Positions 23,691-35,238 of a stretch of 64,000 bases of DNA are shown here, one piece after another. The position numbers were made by a program, and so were the translations under genes. The notes under the pieces were generated by a model that was given only the letters and a program-made list of their open reading frames with translations, ran no database searches and was not told the origin of the DNA. The number at the start of each line of letters is the position of its first letter. The stretch's first letter is position 1. Source of the DNA: Epiperipatus broadwayi. Its lineage: Eukaryota > Onychophora > Udeonychophora > Euonychophora > Peripatidae. The stretch is from assembly GCA_028023455.1 (NCBI GenBank), contig JAQFVV010012420.1, positions 2,356,001 through 2,420,000 of the forward strand, read 5' to 3'.

Positions 23691-24280
23691 ACTCAACTAA
23701 TATTTCAGTTAAGAACTACCAAGTGGCTGAGAAAAAAGATAATGATGTTTTTTGGAAAATAAACTCTAAATTCAGTAACATAACCATGCTAGCTGATAAA
23801 TACTGATTAGCATTCCATCCATCTTCATTATCATATAATTAATTTCATAGAATAACAGCTACAATGATAAGAATATATGAATTGAACATTAGTAGATCTT
23901 AGTAGAATATTTTTTGTTCTTATAATCAAAATATGATTTAAAATGACTGCAAAAATTAATTAAAAGATATTCAAATTCCTAAGATTTAATTACGTGTATA
24001 AAATCTTTTTGGTTATAATATTTGATATAGTAAAATAAAAAAAATAATTTAATGGTTTGTCACTCAACAATTCAAGTGACTTTCAAGCATTGGATATTAG
24101 TGGAGATCTGATCTAGGAAACTTTAACTCTCAAAATTGACACTCTTTTACTACATTAAATTGCTTAGAACACTTGTAAATAGAATTTTTATGCCACTATT
24201 AATAGTTACACTATAAAAAGTATATGGAATCAAACAGATATTTCAAACAACCTTAGTCTATCAGTTCATATAGAGGCTTG
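23691..24280. other. LINE 5' flank, then AT-rich DNA
   Basis: 23640-23790 aligns loosely with 61150-61250, the flank of the second LINE 5' end, so it is probably LINE 5' untranslated sequence. Nothing further seen. Confidence 0.45.
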
Positions 24281-24289
24281 ACCTGTCTG

Positions 24290-25740
24290 GATTTTACACC
24301 AATGTTGATAGTTCAGTATATATATAATATTTTAATGGATGTCTAGGTATAAATGTTTAATGCATGGAGTTATCCATTTACAATTGCTTAATAAGAAAGC
24401 ACTTTCCATAGACCAATAGATAAAAACTGCCTCAGCTCAAGAGTGAAAATAAAGCTGTCAGATTAATTATATAGAGTTATCCATTTATGGTTACTTAATT
24501 AGAAAGCAGTTTACATAATTTAACAACATTTAATATTGGCACAAAGTAAATTTAAAATTTTAGAAGTGCTAGTATAAATATTAAAAGTAAGAAATGGATT
24601 TAAAGTGAATGATTTAAAACATTCACATTTTCACTTTTAGACACTTAAGATTGGCTCATATAACTACATTTGAGTTTGGAAGTAAGATGACTGCTCTTAT
24701 TTTTTTAAAGTCTCTATCTTGTGGCTGGTGTGAGAATATCATTGCATATTGAGCTTGTAGGAAAGGTTGATTACTTTCTATAGTTTGTTACAATCTAAAA
24801 CACAGCCTTGTAAAATTTATCAAATATTACATAATTAAGTAATTATAAATGGATAACTCTCCCCATTAAATATTTACATTTAAACATCCATTAAAAAGAT
24901 TATAATACAATATATCAAATATTACATAATTAAGTAATTATAAATAGATAACACCTCAATTAAATATTTGTATTTAAACATTCATTAAAAATATTATATT
25001 ACAATACATAACTTACTAGTGGACGGATTTATTATAATAATAAGAAAATTGAAAAGCTGGCTATTCTTTGATTTCTTACACCTATAAATATAAACAGCAG
25101 TGATCTAATCTCTATATTAAATCTAGAATGGCATTTAAAAAAGGAACCCTCTTGTGATCCTTCTTTTGAATGCAATTAGCTGAAGTTTTACTTTTGCTCT
25201 TGACCTGCAGCAGTCAGCTTTCATTGGCTACTGTTCTAGGTAAAGTGCTTTCTAACTAAGTAATTCTAAATATTTATCTCTTTTCATCAAATAATACAAT
25301 TTTTAGAAACTCTTTATAATCAAGAATTATGAAAAGGTAACAATTGAATTTCAAAAGTTTTATAATGTATTAAGCATGCTTTTGACAGATTACTGCCAGA
25401 ATGATAGTGCCATTCAAAGTTTAGCAGTTTTTTTCCCATGGGTCATAGCATCAGCTGGGAAGTGAACCCACTAATCTGGGACAACTGCTTGTAAAGCAGC
25501 TGTCGCTGACCTCTCGACCACCAATGCTTGACCAAAGTTTAGCAGCTAAAAATATTCTTATAAATATGTCCAAATATAGAGGCATAGTTCTAACTGCTAA
25601 ATTTTAACTGGTACTATAATTCTGGCAGTAATCTGCCAAAGGCATGCTTAGAGCATTATAAAACTTTTTGAAACTTTAATTATTATCTTTTCATAATACT
25701 GAATTAATTAATTATAAATAGATAAATCCACATATTATAA
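24290..25740. repeat. Cluster of related inverted and direct repeats (foldback)
   Basis: Variants of a TAATTAAGTAATTATAAATGG segment with CATTTAAACATCCATTAAAA occur near 24830-24895 and 24917-25000, and in reverse complement near 24325-24390 and 24470-24500. A separate palindrome has arms of about 25250-25427 and 25546-25740 (ACTGCCAGAAT against ATTCTGGCAGT), split by a SINE. No coding capacity. Confidence 0.65.
25428..25532 (-). mobile_element. tRNA-derived SINE with 13-bp target duplication
   Basis: Flanked by CAAAGTTTAGCAG at 25415-25427 and 25533-25545. On the reverse strand it starts GTCAAGCATTGGTGG and has an A-box-like TGGTGGTCGAGAGG, an anticodon-arm hairpin around CTGCTTTACAAGCAG, B-box-like GTGGGTTCACTTCCC, an ATGCTATGACCCATGGG tail and seven A. 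Same family as 3478-3591. Confidence 0.9.
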
Positions 25741-26320
25741 TATTTAAATTCATGTATATTGTTATACTAATCTTAATGCAATTATAAGAGACCTAAACTC
25801 AGACTTTCAAACTTGCACAGCTATCCAATCCATCTTATACAACAGATACACATGACATTTAAATACATGTATATTGTCTATACTAATCTTAATGTAATTA
25901 TAAGAGATCTGAACTCAGATTTTCAAACTTCCCACAGTTATCCTATCTATCTTATACAACAGATACACCTGACAACGTACATGTAAAAAAGATAAATGAT
26001 CTCCCATATATGCATTTTATGCTGAACTAGCATTCATCTGTTGGTCCAGATCACCATCAACAAATATACACAATTACTGCTCATTTTATATTAAGATAGC
26101 AAATGTTCAAACTTCAACAGACAAGCTTCAATCTTCTCCACTCTCCAATTCTTCAACATCCATACCATTGAAAATCAAGGATGAAATGCTTAGCGCCTTT
26201 GATGATGATGCCAATATTACTGTTATACCCATGTTGACCTTAAGTCAATCTGACCCCTCACACATAAGACCTTAATATGTCCATTTAATTATACAGAAGG
26301 ATGAGCAGAATACAGGCTGA
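25741..26320 (-). repeat. Inverted unit(s) of the ~0.48-kb tandem family
   Basis: Reverse complement of the units to the right, with landmarks in mirrored order: the AGCATTTCATCC motif near 26180-26195, the GATCTCC segment near 26004, and the tRNA-like GAGTTCAGATC segments near 25790-25830 and 25905-25935. The tRNA-like part is itself duplicated (about 117 bp apart). The junction with the forward units is near 26320. Confidence 0.7.
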
Positions 26321-27721
26321 AAATGTAATATTTAAATATATGTATATGTCTATAACAAAGGTCCTATGTGTGTGGGGGGAGGATCAGTAAGGTCAATGTG
26401 AATATGACAATAATATTGGTATCATCAAAGGCTTTGAGCATTACATCCTCTGATTATTAATGATATGGACAGATGAAGAGTTGGAAAATAGAGAAATATT
26501 AAAGCTTGTCCATTAAAGTTTGAAGATTTTCTATCTTAATATAAACTGAGTAATTTATTGTGTGTGCGTATGTATATATATATGTTGGAGATAGTGATCT
26601 GCACTAAGTGATGAATTCTGATTCAGCACAAATACATATATTGGAGATCATTTATGTTTTTCACATATACATGGCCAGATGTATCAGTGGTATAAGATGA
26701 ATTTGATAGCTGTGGGGAGTTTGAAAGTCTGAGTTCAAGACCTTTATAATTACATTAAGTTTAGCAAGACAATATATATGTACTTAAATATTACATATTC
26801 ATTCCTGTATTATCTTCATCCCTCTTCTGTATAATTAATGGACATATTAAGATCCTATGTGTGAGGGATCAGATTGGCTTGGTATCATCATGGGTATGAG
26901 AATAAATAATATTGGCATCATCAAGGACTTTGAGCATTTCATCTGATAATGATAGCTGAAGAGTTGGAGAGTGAAGAAGATTAAAGCTTGTCCATTAAAG
27001 TTTGAAGATTTATTATCTTAATATAAACTGAGCAGTGATTGTATATCCATGTTGGATATGGTGTTCTGGACCAACTGATAAGTGTTGGTTCAGTATGAAA
27101 TACATATATTGGAGATCATTTATCTTTTTCACATGTATATGGTCATGTGTATCAGTTGTAAAAGATAGATTGGATAGCTGTGGGGAATTTGAAAATCAGA
27201 GTTTAAATTCCTTATATTGTTTTGTATAGACAATATACATGTATTTAAATATTATATATTCAGACTGTATTCTGCCCATCTTTCTTCTGTATAATTAAAG
27301 GGGCATATTAAGGTTCGATGTGTGAGGGGTCAGATGAAATTGAAATCAACATAGATATGATGATAATATTGCTATCATCAAGCGCTTTGAGCATTTCATC
27401 CTCAATTTTCAATGATATGGATGGCTGAAGAGTTGGAAAGTGTAGAAGATTGAAACTTTTCCACTAAAGTTTGAAAATTTTCTATCTTAATAAAAACTGA
27501 GCAGTGATTGTATATGTGTGTTGGAGATGGTGATCTGGACCAAGTGATGAGTGCTGGTTCAGCAGAAAATATATATATATTGGAGATCATTTATCTTTTT
27601 CACATGTATGGGTTCATGTCTATCAGTTATATAAGATAGATTGGATAGCTGTAGGGAGTTTGAAAGTCTAAGTTAAAGTCTCTTATATATATATATATAT
27701 ATATAAGATACTTCATTTAGA

Positions 27722-27740
<19 letters not shown>
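26321..27740 (+). repeat. Tandem array of three ~0.46-0.50 kb units with a tRNA-like segment
   Basis: CTTTGAGCA at 26432, 26928 and 27385 marks three units, giving spacings of 496 and 457 bp. Each contains TATTGG(T/C)ATCATCA before CTTTGAGCATT, an AGTTTGAAGATTTTCTATCTTAAT segment, GGAGATCATTTATCTTTTTCACATG, and a tRNA-like part (GATAGCTGTGGGGAGTTTGAAA then GAGTTCAA as a B box). A TATA-repeat closes the last unit. Probably a SINE-like or PLE-dependent repeat amplified in tandem. No protein coding. Confidence 0.7.

Positions 27741-27760
<20 letters not shown>
27664..27760. repeat. (TA)n microsatellites
   Basis: Two TA runs (about 27684-27706 and 27726-27760), separated by a 20-base spacer that carries ACTTCATTTAG; GAACTAAATGAAG follows the second run. 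Confidence 0.9.
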
Positions 27761-27761
<1 letters not shown>

Positions 27762-28324
27762 AACTAAATGAAGATTTTCATGGGCTACAGATATAAATGA
27801 AATACTATCCCCGTTCATCTGTGTATAATTTATTATACTAAAAATATATATTAACATTTCATCTGGTTCAGAAATTATTTAGAATGATTTTTTTTTTAAA
27901 AAAAAAAAAATTCTAAATAGAAGATAATTTGCATGATCAACAGGTTTGTTGATACAATTTGGCTTTTTAAAAATCTCAATGACTTCTTTGATCTGACATT
28001 GTTGGATAGTATTCCAGTGTTAGAGAAATCAATACTATGAGCTATCTTCATAGAATAAGTTGGGCTGCTGCTGATGAGTGTGGCTTACCTGCATTCATTT
28101 AATCTCTTTTAACACTGATGTAACAATTGTTTATAACTATATAAGAAACTTTGCAAATGCCACATGATATTTAATAAATTATGGGCTTCAAGAGGAATTG
28201 AGTCTTTAAGCTTAGATAGAATGTTATTAATTTTTGAAAAGTAGTATATGCTGTCTTTATATGTTTTAGAATATGTCCAATATTGTCTGTAGATTCTTTC
28301 TAATTTCCTCAATCTATCTTCTTA
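27761..28324 (-). mobile_element. PLE GIY-YIG endonuclease region and tail
   Basis: Reverse-strand homologue of 38460-39147 in the same order: GATGAACGGG tail motif, a TGCAT(G/T)ATC segment, then the endonuclease domain. The open frame 28109-28312 keeps YRQYWTYSKTYKDSIYYFSK and KLKDSIPLEAHNLLN, which align with the region before GIY in the better copy. The upstream RT part lies at 29000-29450, with a LINE in between. Confidence 0.7.
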
Positions 28325-28930
28325 TTTCATTTACTCTTTTTAAAATTTCTTAGTTATTTTATTCACCCACCTGATTTTTTCCATTCTTTTTCATGTCCAT
28401 AGTTCAAAGACTTTCAATATGTTCCTAATTTTATTCTTATTGTCCATGTTTCACAATCATACAATAGTACATTTCACACACAGCATTTAATTAATCTTTT
28501 TCTTGATTCTCTTTTCAAAGATCCACAGAATATTTTCTTTCTCTTAATAAATGCTTCCTTTGCCAATGCTATTCTTCTTCTAATTTCCATCTTCACTTTT
28601 TCTATTCTCATTCAACCAACTATCCAAATATCTAAATCCTTTAATTTTTGAACTATTTTATTATGGATTTCAATTTGCAGACTTTTTGCATTCCTCTCTA
28701 TTCACAACATAATCATCTCAACATTAATTTTCATTCCACATTCCATAAATTCTTCTCCAATTCATTCAACATATTCTGAAGACACTTTTCATCATCATCT
28801 ATAAGTCATATTAGCTGCAAATCTTATATATTTTTATATTTTACCATAGTCTAAATAATAATTTAACATGTCTTCTAAATAAATACAAACTCTAATAGTT
28901 AGTTTTCTCTTGTTCTTTCTTATTTTGATT
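28325..28930 (-). mobile_element. LINE RT C-terminal fragment lodged inside a PLE
   Basis: A reverse-strand reading with a few stops contains FAANMTY, MKINVE, QIEIHNKIV, RRRIALAKEAFIKRKKI (about 28505-28560) and KVFELWT-KRMEKIRWVNKIT (about 28340-28410). This is the conserved end of CR1/L2/jockey-like LINE proteins. It lies between the RT and endonuclease halves of the PLE in the same orientation. The family differs from the RTE-like LINE at 1-1125. Confidence 0.7.
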
Positions 28931-28999
28931 GTTTAGGGCTTGAAACAAGGCTTGGTGTATATATTTATTATTATAGCTATGAGTTAATATGACATTAGC

Positions 29000-29450
29000 T
29001 ACATGATATATTTTTAGATATTATTTTCTAGAGACAAGGTTAATTGTTCTAGTGATAAGAATTTTGGCTACAAATGATGATGGGATGAAAATTGTGGGTA
29101 TCTATCTATGTGTGTAGATTTTCTGAAAACTGAAAATGATAAAAGATTATTCTGTTTCTTGGTAACAAGTACAGCAAGAAGAGGAAGTTTCCTATTGTTT
29201 CTATCTCAAATTTAATATGAGGATATATATTATGAAGAAATTACATAATTTATCTTCATGTTGCCAGATGATGTATCATCTATATATCTGACCAAAAAAG
29301 AGGTTTTAAAGATACTCTAAAGAATGAATTTCTATGTATTCCATACCTCCTTAGATAGGGAAGCCCATTGGAATACCAAAAGTCTGCCTATAATGTAGTC
29401 CATTGTTCATAAAATAAATCATATAGGAATGAAGCCAGATATTATTTCAT
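29000..29450 (-). mobile_element. PLE RT palm region, relic
   Basis: Reverse strand in broken frames: FGIPMGFPI (about 29355-29385) is the PLE GxPMGSPLSP box. IYR/YIDDTSSGN (about 29260-29290) is the YVDD box. IKFEIETIGNFLFL follows, then LVTK and FRKSTHIDRYPQFSSHH (about 29075-29125), the FRKPTHTDRYLHF signature. Because the frames differ, it is inactive. It is the 5' part of the copy whose endonuclease lies at 27761-28324. Confidence 0.75.
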
Positions 29451-30829
29451 TTTAAAATACAATCGGTTGAAATTTAAAACCTGAATTTACTTGCAATCAA
29501 CTTTACCTCTTTACTGTCTTTAGCATTTTACTACTACACCAACACAAATATCACATAAAAACATGACTTCTGTGTCCACATTTTGATAGTTTATGAAATA
29601 GTACACCAGAAATTTTCATTTACATAATAATTAGAAGTTTTAAAATAAGAGCTATTCAACTATTTTGAGATTCATTATTTCAATTTGCTCTCATTTCCAT
29701 TTTGCACTTCATTAAATTATCACTAGTCTTTCTTAATTCATACAATTATGTCTACATTTCCAAGATGTGAATCATTTTAATTTACTTCCTATCATCTTGT
29801 ACACAAAAAATATTTACTTGCAAGAAGTATATGTGTAATATTTAATGGTAATACAGCAAATATATGCTTATCCAAGCAGAGATTAATTTTCAGCACATTA
29901 ATCATCACACATGTTATACTGATGATACATATATCAGCAGGACTGCAAAATACAGATATTTAAGGCTTTTAGTTTACCTGATAACTAAAGAATATTTATA
30001 AAATATGTGTATATGAGAGAGCAGCTTGAAGTTTTTATACTAATGGATAGTTGCAGTATAAATTTAATATTTGTTTGGATGCATATCTTTTTACAATATA
30101 AATGTATTCATTTCAGAGCAATACTTATAATGACATTTCACTATGTATTTTAATATCTTATATGAAAATGGTGTGTTAAATGCTGCACTAAAAATTGATT
30201 GTTTTACCATTAATTATTACATATATATTCCTTTTACTGTTTGTTTCATAAAAATGATATAAAATGGATAAAAGTGTTTTACCCCTTGAAAAAAACCCAA
30301 TGTTGTGACACACTAAGAAAGACTAATTGTGATTTAATTAAAAATATATATTGGTTAAATACATTCTATTTTACAACTGCTGATTATAAATGTGTATATG
30401 TGTGGAATGTTCTTTTAATATTTTCCACATGTAAAGATAGATAGAAGAAAATACATATAGAAAAAAATATACAATTAACAGTCTTGTTCTTTTAGCATAT
30501 AAATTATTTTCTTTCTGTCCATACACACCAGAGAAATCAAAAAGTGTCTGGGTTTTTTTATATTCAAAAGTAAAAAATGGGATCATAGTTCCAATTTATC
30601 TATGTAGGTGTTTCATGTTATTAATACCAAAGTTTTACTAGTGTTTTAGTTAAATTGCAGCTATCATTAGCCAGTAAAAATCACTCAAGCACTTATTGCA
30701 GAGATATTTGAGTGAAATCTTCTATCTGAATGAAGAAAAATGTAATGTAGCTGGAATTTTTATATCAACAGCATATATTCAAATAAACAAATGAACCAGA
30801 TTTATGTTTACACACACACATATATATAT
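29451..30829. other. AT-rich stretch without recognisable gene
   Basis: No coding homology or structured repeat noticed. The short open frames at 30241-30444 and 30371-30586 lie opposite each other and look random. Confidence 0.5.
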
Positions 30830-30834
30830 CATTA

Positions 30835-30930
30835 AAAACCAGTCAACAATTAGACAATCCCAATATTAATAATAATCAACAGTTTCAAACTGTTATTAAG
30901 GCAACCTTCTTTTAACAACAAATAATGTAA
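30835..30930. mobile_element. Half copy of the palindromic MITE seen at 51637-51775
   Basis: AACCAGTCAACAATTAGACAATCCCAATAT begins like the 51637 element and continues to TTTCAAACTGTT. The second arm is missing after AACAACAAATAATG. Confidence 0.65.
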
Positions 30931-30939
30931 ATAATTTTA

Positions 30940-31710
30940 TGGCTTATGAAATATGTAATGCTAAGAATATGTTCAACAATTCTGAATATATTACTAAGAT
31001 AATTCACAATAAGATTACCAAAGAATCATTTAAATGAACTTGCAAACAATGTCCATCTTTTTGCTATATCAATACCAATCCACTTTGTTAGATAAAAGAT
31101 AATCACATTTATCTGACCTTCAGTTTGTTACATATTAATAAATCAAGTATTAATACTCAAAAAGGCTGAAACTTTTTATTAATTGCAATTTTTGTTTTTA
31201 TGTTAATCGAGATAGCTTAAAGTTTCAAATATTAATTTATAATATAGCAAAAAAAAGAGAAGGGACTTATTAAGTTCATTAATGATTCTTTGGAAATCTT
31301 GCTGTGAATTATCTTAGTAATGTATTTAGATTTGTTTGTTCCATAAATGGATTTATATTCATAGCATTACACATTTTAATAAGCCATAAAATAATTTATG
31401 TTCTCATTAAAATCATTAGAATTTCATCTAAATTAATATTTGAAACTGCAGCTGGCTTGATAAGTATTAAATTTGCTGCTAATAGAAAGTTTTAGTCTTT
31501 TTGAGCATCAGTGATCAATTTATTATTGCATAACACATACAACTCACCTAACAGTGATCGTCTTTTATCTGGTAAAATAGACTGGCATTGATATAAGGAA
31601 AAGGTGGGCATTGTTTGCAATTTCATTTAAATGATTGTTTGGGAATCTTGCTTCTGAATTATCTCAGTATTATATTGTCTTATTTGTTCTGTGAATGGGT
31701 TTAAAGCAAT
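30940..31710. repeat. Foldback with an additional internal copy
   Basis: The left arm (30940-31170) is the reverse complement of the right arm (about 31490-31710): AAAGAATCATTTAAATGAA(C)TTGCAAACAATG against CATTGTTTGCAATTTCATTTAAATGATT. A third related segment lies at 31280-31370 (AATGATTCTTTGGAAATCTTGCTGTGAATTATC). No open frame with recognisable homology. Confidence 0.7.
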
Positions 31711-32189
31711 ACAATATATAAAAAAACTCATTGACTAAATTTCAATATGATAATTGTTTTAGAAAGATTAATTTTCAATATTAAAAAGTGCAACTTAAAC
31801 ATACACGCGCAAAAAAAAAATATCTAGTTCATTTCTATTCTCCAAAAATCTTTTGTGTAAAAAAAGATTCTTTTGTTTAAAAAATAAATTTTCACATATG
31901 CATGACTTGGATTGAATATAAACTTTAAAAATATTTAAAAATCCAGTTAATTTGCTTGTATACTAAAATCTACAATTCTAAAAACATTTATTTTAGAAAA
32001 GTATTAAAAAGTTACTCACATATAAAATTCAAAATACAATTTGTTAAAGAAAAATAAGTTTTTAAAAAAATACAATTTAAAATTCAATCAACTCTAAAAA
32101 ATTCAGTAGGCAACTATAAAAGAATGCTACTATTGTTGAAAAACAGCGGATGCCAAGATTTTTTTGTACAGAAATTATTTTTATACATT
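31711..32189. other. AT-rich stretch without recognisable gene
   Basis: Nothing beyond homopolymer-rich sequence was seen. Confidence 0.5.
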
Positions 32190-32191
32190 TA

Positions 32192-32405
32192 AAACAGGCA
32201 AAACTCTCTATATGTATTGCCACTCAGTGCAAGCCAGAGTAATCAATGGATGCCAGAAGGCTTGTGCATAAAATGCCTATCTAGTTCCTACTCATCCAAT
32301 ATTTCCACACTAGACTGAGTGGCAATATGTATAGAGAGTTTTACCTATTTTAATAACAGTTATAAGCAAGCATAAGAAATGATGATCATATGATGTTTTA
32401 TACAT
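32192..32405 (-). mobile_element. Monomeric copy of the hammerhead-tail element
   Basis: AACAGGCAAAACTCTCTATATGTATTG... ATGCCAGAAGGCTTGTGCATAAAAT... CTACTCATCCAATATTTCC matches one arm of the 56087-56387 palindrome. The ends are imperfect inverted repeats (32195-32232 against 32311-32350). The downstream flank (TTATAAGCAAGCATAAGAAATGATGATCATATGATG) is shared with 56388-56430, so the element extends past the inverted end. The ribozyme's 5' half is absent: the reverse strand retains only CTAGTGTGGAAATATTGG from its 3' half. Confidence 0.7.
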
Positions 32406-34440
32406 TTATTATACTTTTTATATTAATGAATTAAATTTTTAAACTGTAAGTTTTGAACCCAAACACATAAATACCTTTTAAACTTTGTATAGATATATAA
32501 TCATAATATTCATCTTTGATTTTTTGGGAAGCAGAATAGTAAATGGTTCACTTAATTTAGAGATAGTTTTCTATGATATCAGTAAAGATCACAAACATAT
32601 TGTCATAAAATGGATTACTGCTGTCAAAGCAAATTGTAATTAAACTGAAAGATAAATTGCGTAACTTTTTTTTTTTCATATTCTACTCTTTTACAAAACA
32701 ATCAATAGTTAGTAAATACCAGGATCATTAAAATATAGTTAATAACTTAGGGTCAGACCTATACAGATTGAAAGGTAAATGTGTTTGGAGTCAAAACCTT
32801 AGATTGTTTTAAATGTCAAGACACTATCTTCACTATATTATTAAAAATGGCTGCTAAAATGCTACAGTACATAAGTGCACTTATCACTAAGAAAGACTAA
32901 TAACAAGAACTATTCTAAAAATCAACTTATCACTGCCATTGGTATCCATTGTAACATGATGTTTCAAGAATAGATTATTAAAGTACATTATAAGGTCATT
33001 AAAATGTAAATCCCAAATTACAGCATAATGTAATTAAAAACAAGAGATTTTACTATTGTGTGTTAAAATTGTAATAAGCAATAACAACCATAAACACTAA
33101 TGATTGTGTTATTATTGGAGAATGCCAAGAAACTTTTTTAATTAGGCTGATATCATTTATATATACAAATATTAATAATGTAAACCACTCAATAAAATAT
33201 TAAATTTTTTAAATTATAAAATATATTGAGTTAAGGTATCGTGAACTATCAACAATAGTGATCAAATCTTATTACTTGTCATAGCACTCTTGACTGTGAT
33301 ATATACTTAATTCAAACTAAGTTTGGGTAAAGAGCTTTCCTTATAGTTCATATTGTTAGAATTGACTAGGGCTGTAAATATTGGTAAGTTAAAATAAATG
33401 GCCTTAAGAGTGACAAATAATGGCAGATTACAACTGATGATCAGGTTTAGCTGCTTAATTGTAGACCTAATGCTTAGTTAGCTTAACCTGTTTTGGTTAG
33501 AAAATTTAAAATACATATACATAAAGAACTGAGTTTTTTTAAACTAATAATTTAACAAGTATATAAATGAAGTTTCATAATACAGTAGTATTAATAATTC
33601 ATGATCCCCTTTATATTATTCATTGATAACCTCATTAACAGAAGTACTGCTGACTAACAATATTATTGGACTGAGGCTTAATTATTTTGGAAGTTTTTTT
33701 TTAGCACATGATTAGTGTATCAAAGATTAGTTATGAAGATTTTTATATAAAGTTTGATAAAGTTACTAAGATAACACTATATTAAGACCAAGTTATAATG
33801 CTGAATTTGCTTATCATTATTGATAGTTTTTTTATTGCTTGCCAAACAATTAAAGCAGAAAGCTACAAAAAATAAAAATGAGGAAATATAGAAAAAAAAA
33901 GCTAATAATATATGGTGAAATCTTAATTCATTATTTTTATGGAACTAAATAAAATAAATTATAAATATGAGAATACAAACCTTTTACATTATTATATGGC
34001 AATCCTGAGAAAATAAAATATGCATAAAAAAATCCCTCAAGTCATGGTTCAAAATTTCGTGTTTCAAAAAACTTTAAGACCATTCTTAGTGGTTTTATTT
34101 ATGCAAAATTATATCTCAATTCACAATATGGATCTTTTAGAATTAAAACATTTCTATGATCATCATTATTATGTTGTTTGCATAATATGTGCACATATGA
34201 AACATTGAAGATATTTTTAAAAATGTTTACTTTTATTATTTCACAAATCTCAGCAAATTTTGCTATAATTTTTTAAGTTTCTCATTGTTTTATAATATAA
34301 TAATACAAATTCTATACTTTACCTTAAAAACAAAACAAAATGATAAAGTGAAATAATGGATAAAAATAATAGATGCAAATGAGTGAAGAAGTACTTGATT
34401 TTAAGATTAAAAATCAAGACCGGCATTTACTCAATTATCA
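32406..34440. other. AT-rich stretch without recognisable gene
   Basis: No coding homology, RNA gene or repeat family seen. The open frame at 34020-34208 has no recognisable motif. Confidence 0.5.
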
Positions 34441-34467
34441 GAATTTTCATTTTTTTCTCTTTTGCAG

Positions 34468-34628
34468 TCTGGCTTACCAGGTGTAAGTTTGTATTTGGGA
34501 AAGCAAACTCCAATGTAATTGGAACTTTCGTAGGTCTATTGAAAAGTATTTGTATTAGAGATCGCTTACTAGCTTCTAAATGTCTTCACAAGGAATCATG
34601 GTCCAGAGTCGATTTTGCATGTATGTAA
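34468..34628 (+). other. Candidate host exon after a strong splice-acceptor-like tract
   Basis: A pyrimidine tract followed by TTTGCAG (ending at 34467) precedes an open stretch (CKFVFGKANSNVIGTFVGLL then RDRLLASKCLHKESWSRVDF) with less AT bias than the flanks, ending in TAA at 34626-34628. CAG/GTGTAAGT at 34478-34488 could also act as a donor, giving a tiny exon instead. I do not recognise the protein. Could be chance or an old element. Confidence 0.25.
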
Positions 34629-35025
34629 CTGGCAACATAACTATAGTCGCACTCCTGTTAGTTTCACATCCTGCTTTAGACTTGCAACTTTCATAAATTC
34701 AAGCCTCTGTATTTTTTTTTAAATGTCTCAATAAATCTTCTATATTTTTTAAAAAAAATCACTTCTCATAATAAATTATAATAAACCAAAATAATGCTAA
34801 AAGTCACACAGATGATCACACATAGAAGTGCTTAAAATAATTTAAACTCCAAGTGCACATAATTATCCCTGATGAAGTGTTAAATGTCAACAACAGTGTT
34901 TAAAGACTTCACTTAGTCCAAAACAAAGAACAGAAAACAAAGAGAACAGGTTCATTATTTGAGATTTTTAGTGTTTAAAAACTATTCAGAAGTTCAGATC
35001 CGTATTCTATCAAAATGGATAATAT

Positions 35026-35238
35026 TTAACTGAACACATCAGATTTAGCATAAATACCTAAGCCTTCATAGTTGTAGTGATTTTTCCAATGGTGATCTGA
35101 CCAACCTCTAGATTGACTAAATGACTCTTGGTAGTGTGAGGCAATTTGTCTAGGTGAGTTGGGTGAGCTTAATTGGCCTACTTGTTTGTTAACAGTAGAC
35201 CAGGTATTCAGGTTCACCTCTTGCCCAGAATAATACTA
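35026..35238 (-). other. Candidate terminal host exon
   Basis: Reverse-strand open stretch with a balanced, polar composition unlike the surrounding AT-driven frames (it contains QLSSPNSPRQIASHYQESF, WSDHHWKNHYNYEG and KSDVFS before the stop). It has no ATG: the first candidate start is a GTG at 35217, and an in-frame TAG lies just upstream. That suits an exon entered by splicing, and AG acceptor-like bases lie near 35219-35222. Protein unrecognised; no element homology visible. Confidence 0.3.

Noticed and set aside
28074-28098. CTGATGAGTG, a hammerhead core-like string on the plus strand
   Set aside because: No GAAA or pairing stem II follows within range, and it lies antisense to PLE endonuclease coding sequence.
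33434-33452. CTGATGATCAGG, a second hammerhead core-like string
   Set aside because: No stem II, GAAA or cleavage site; short random match.
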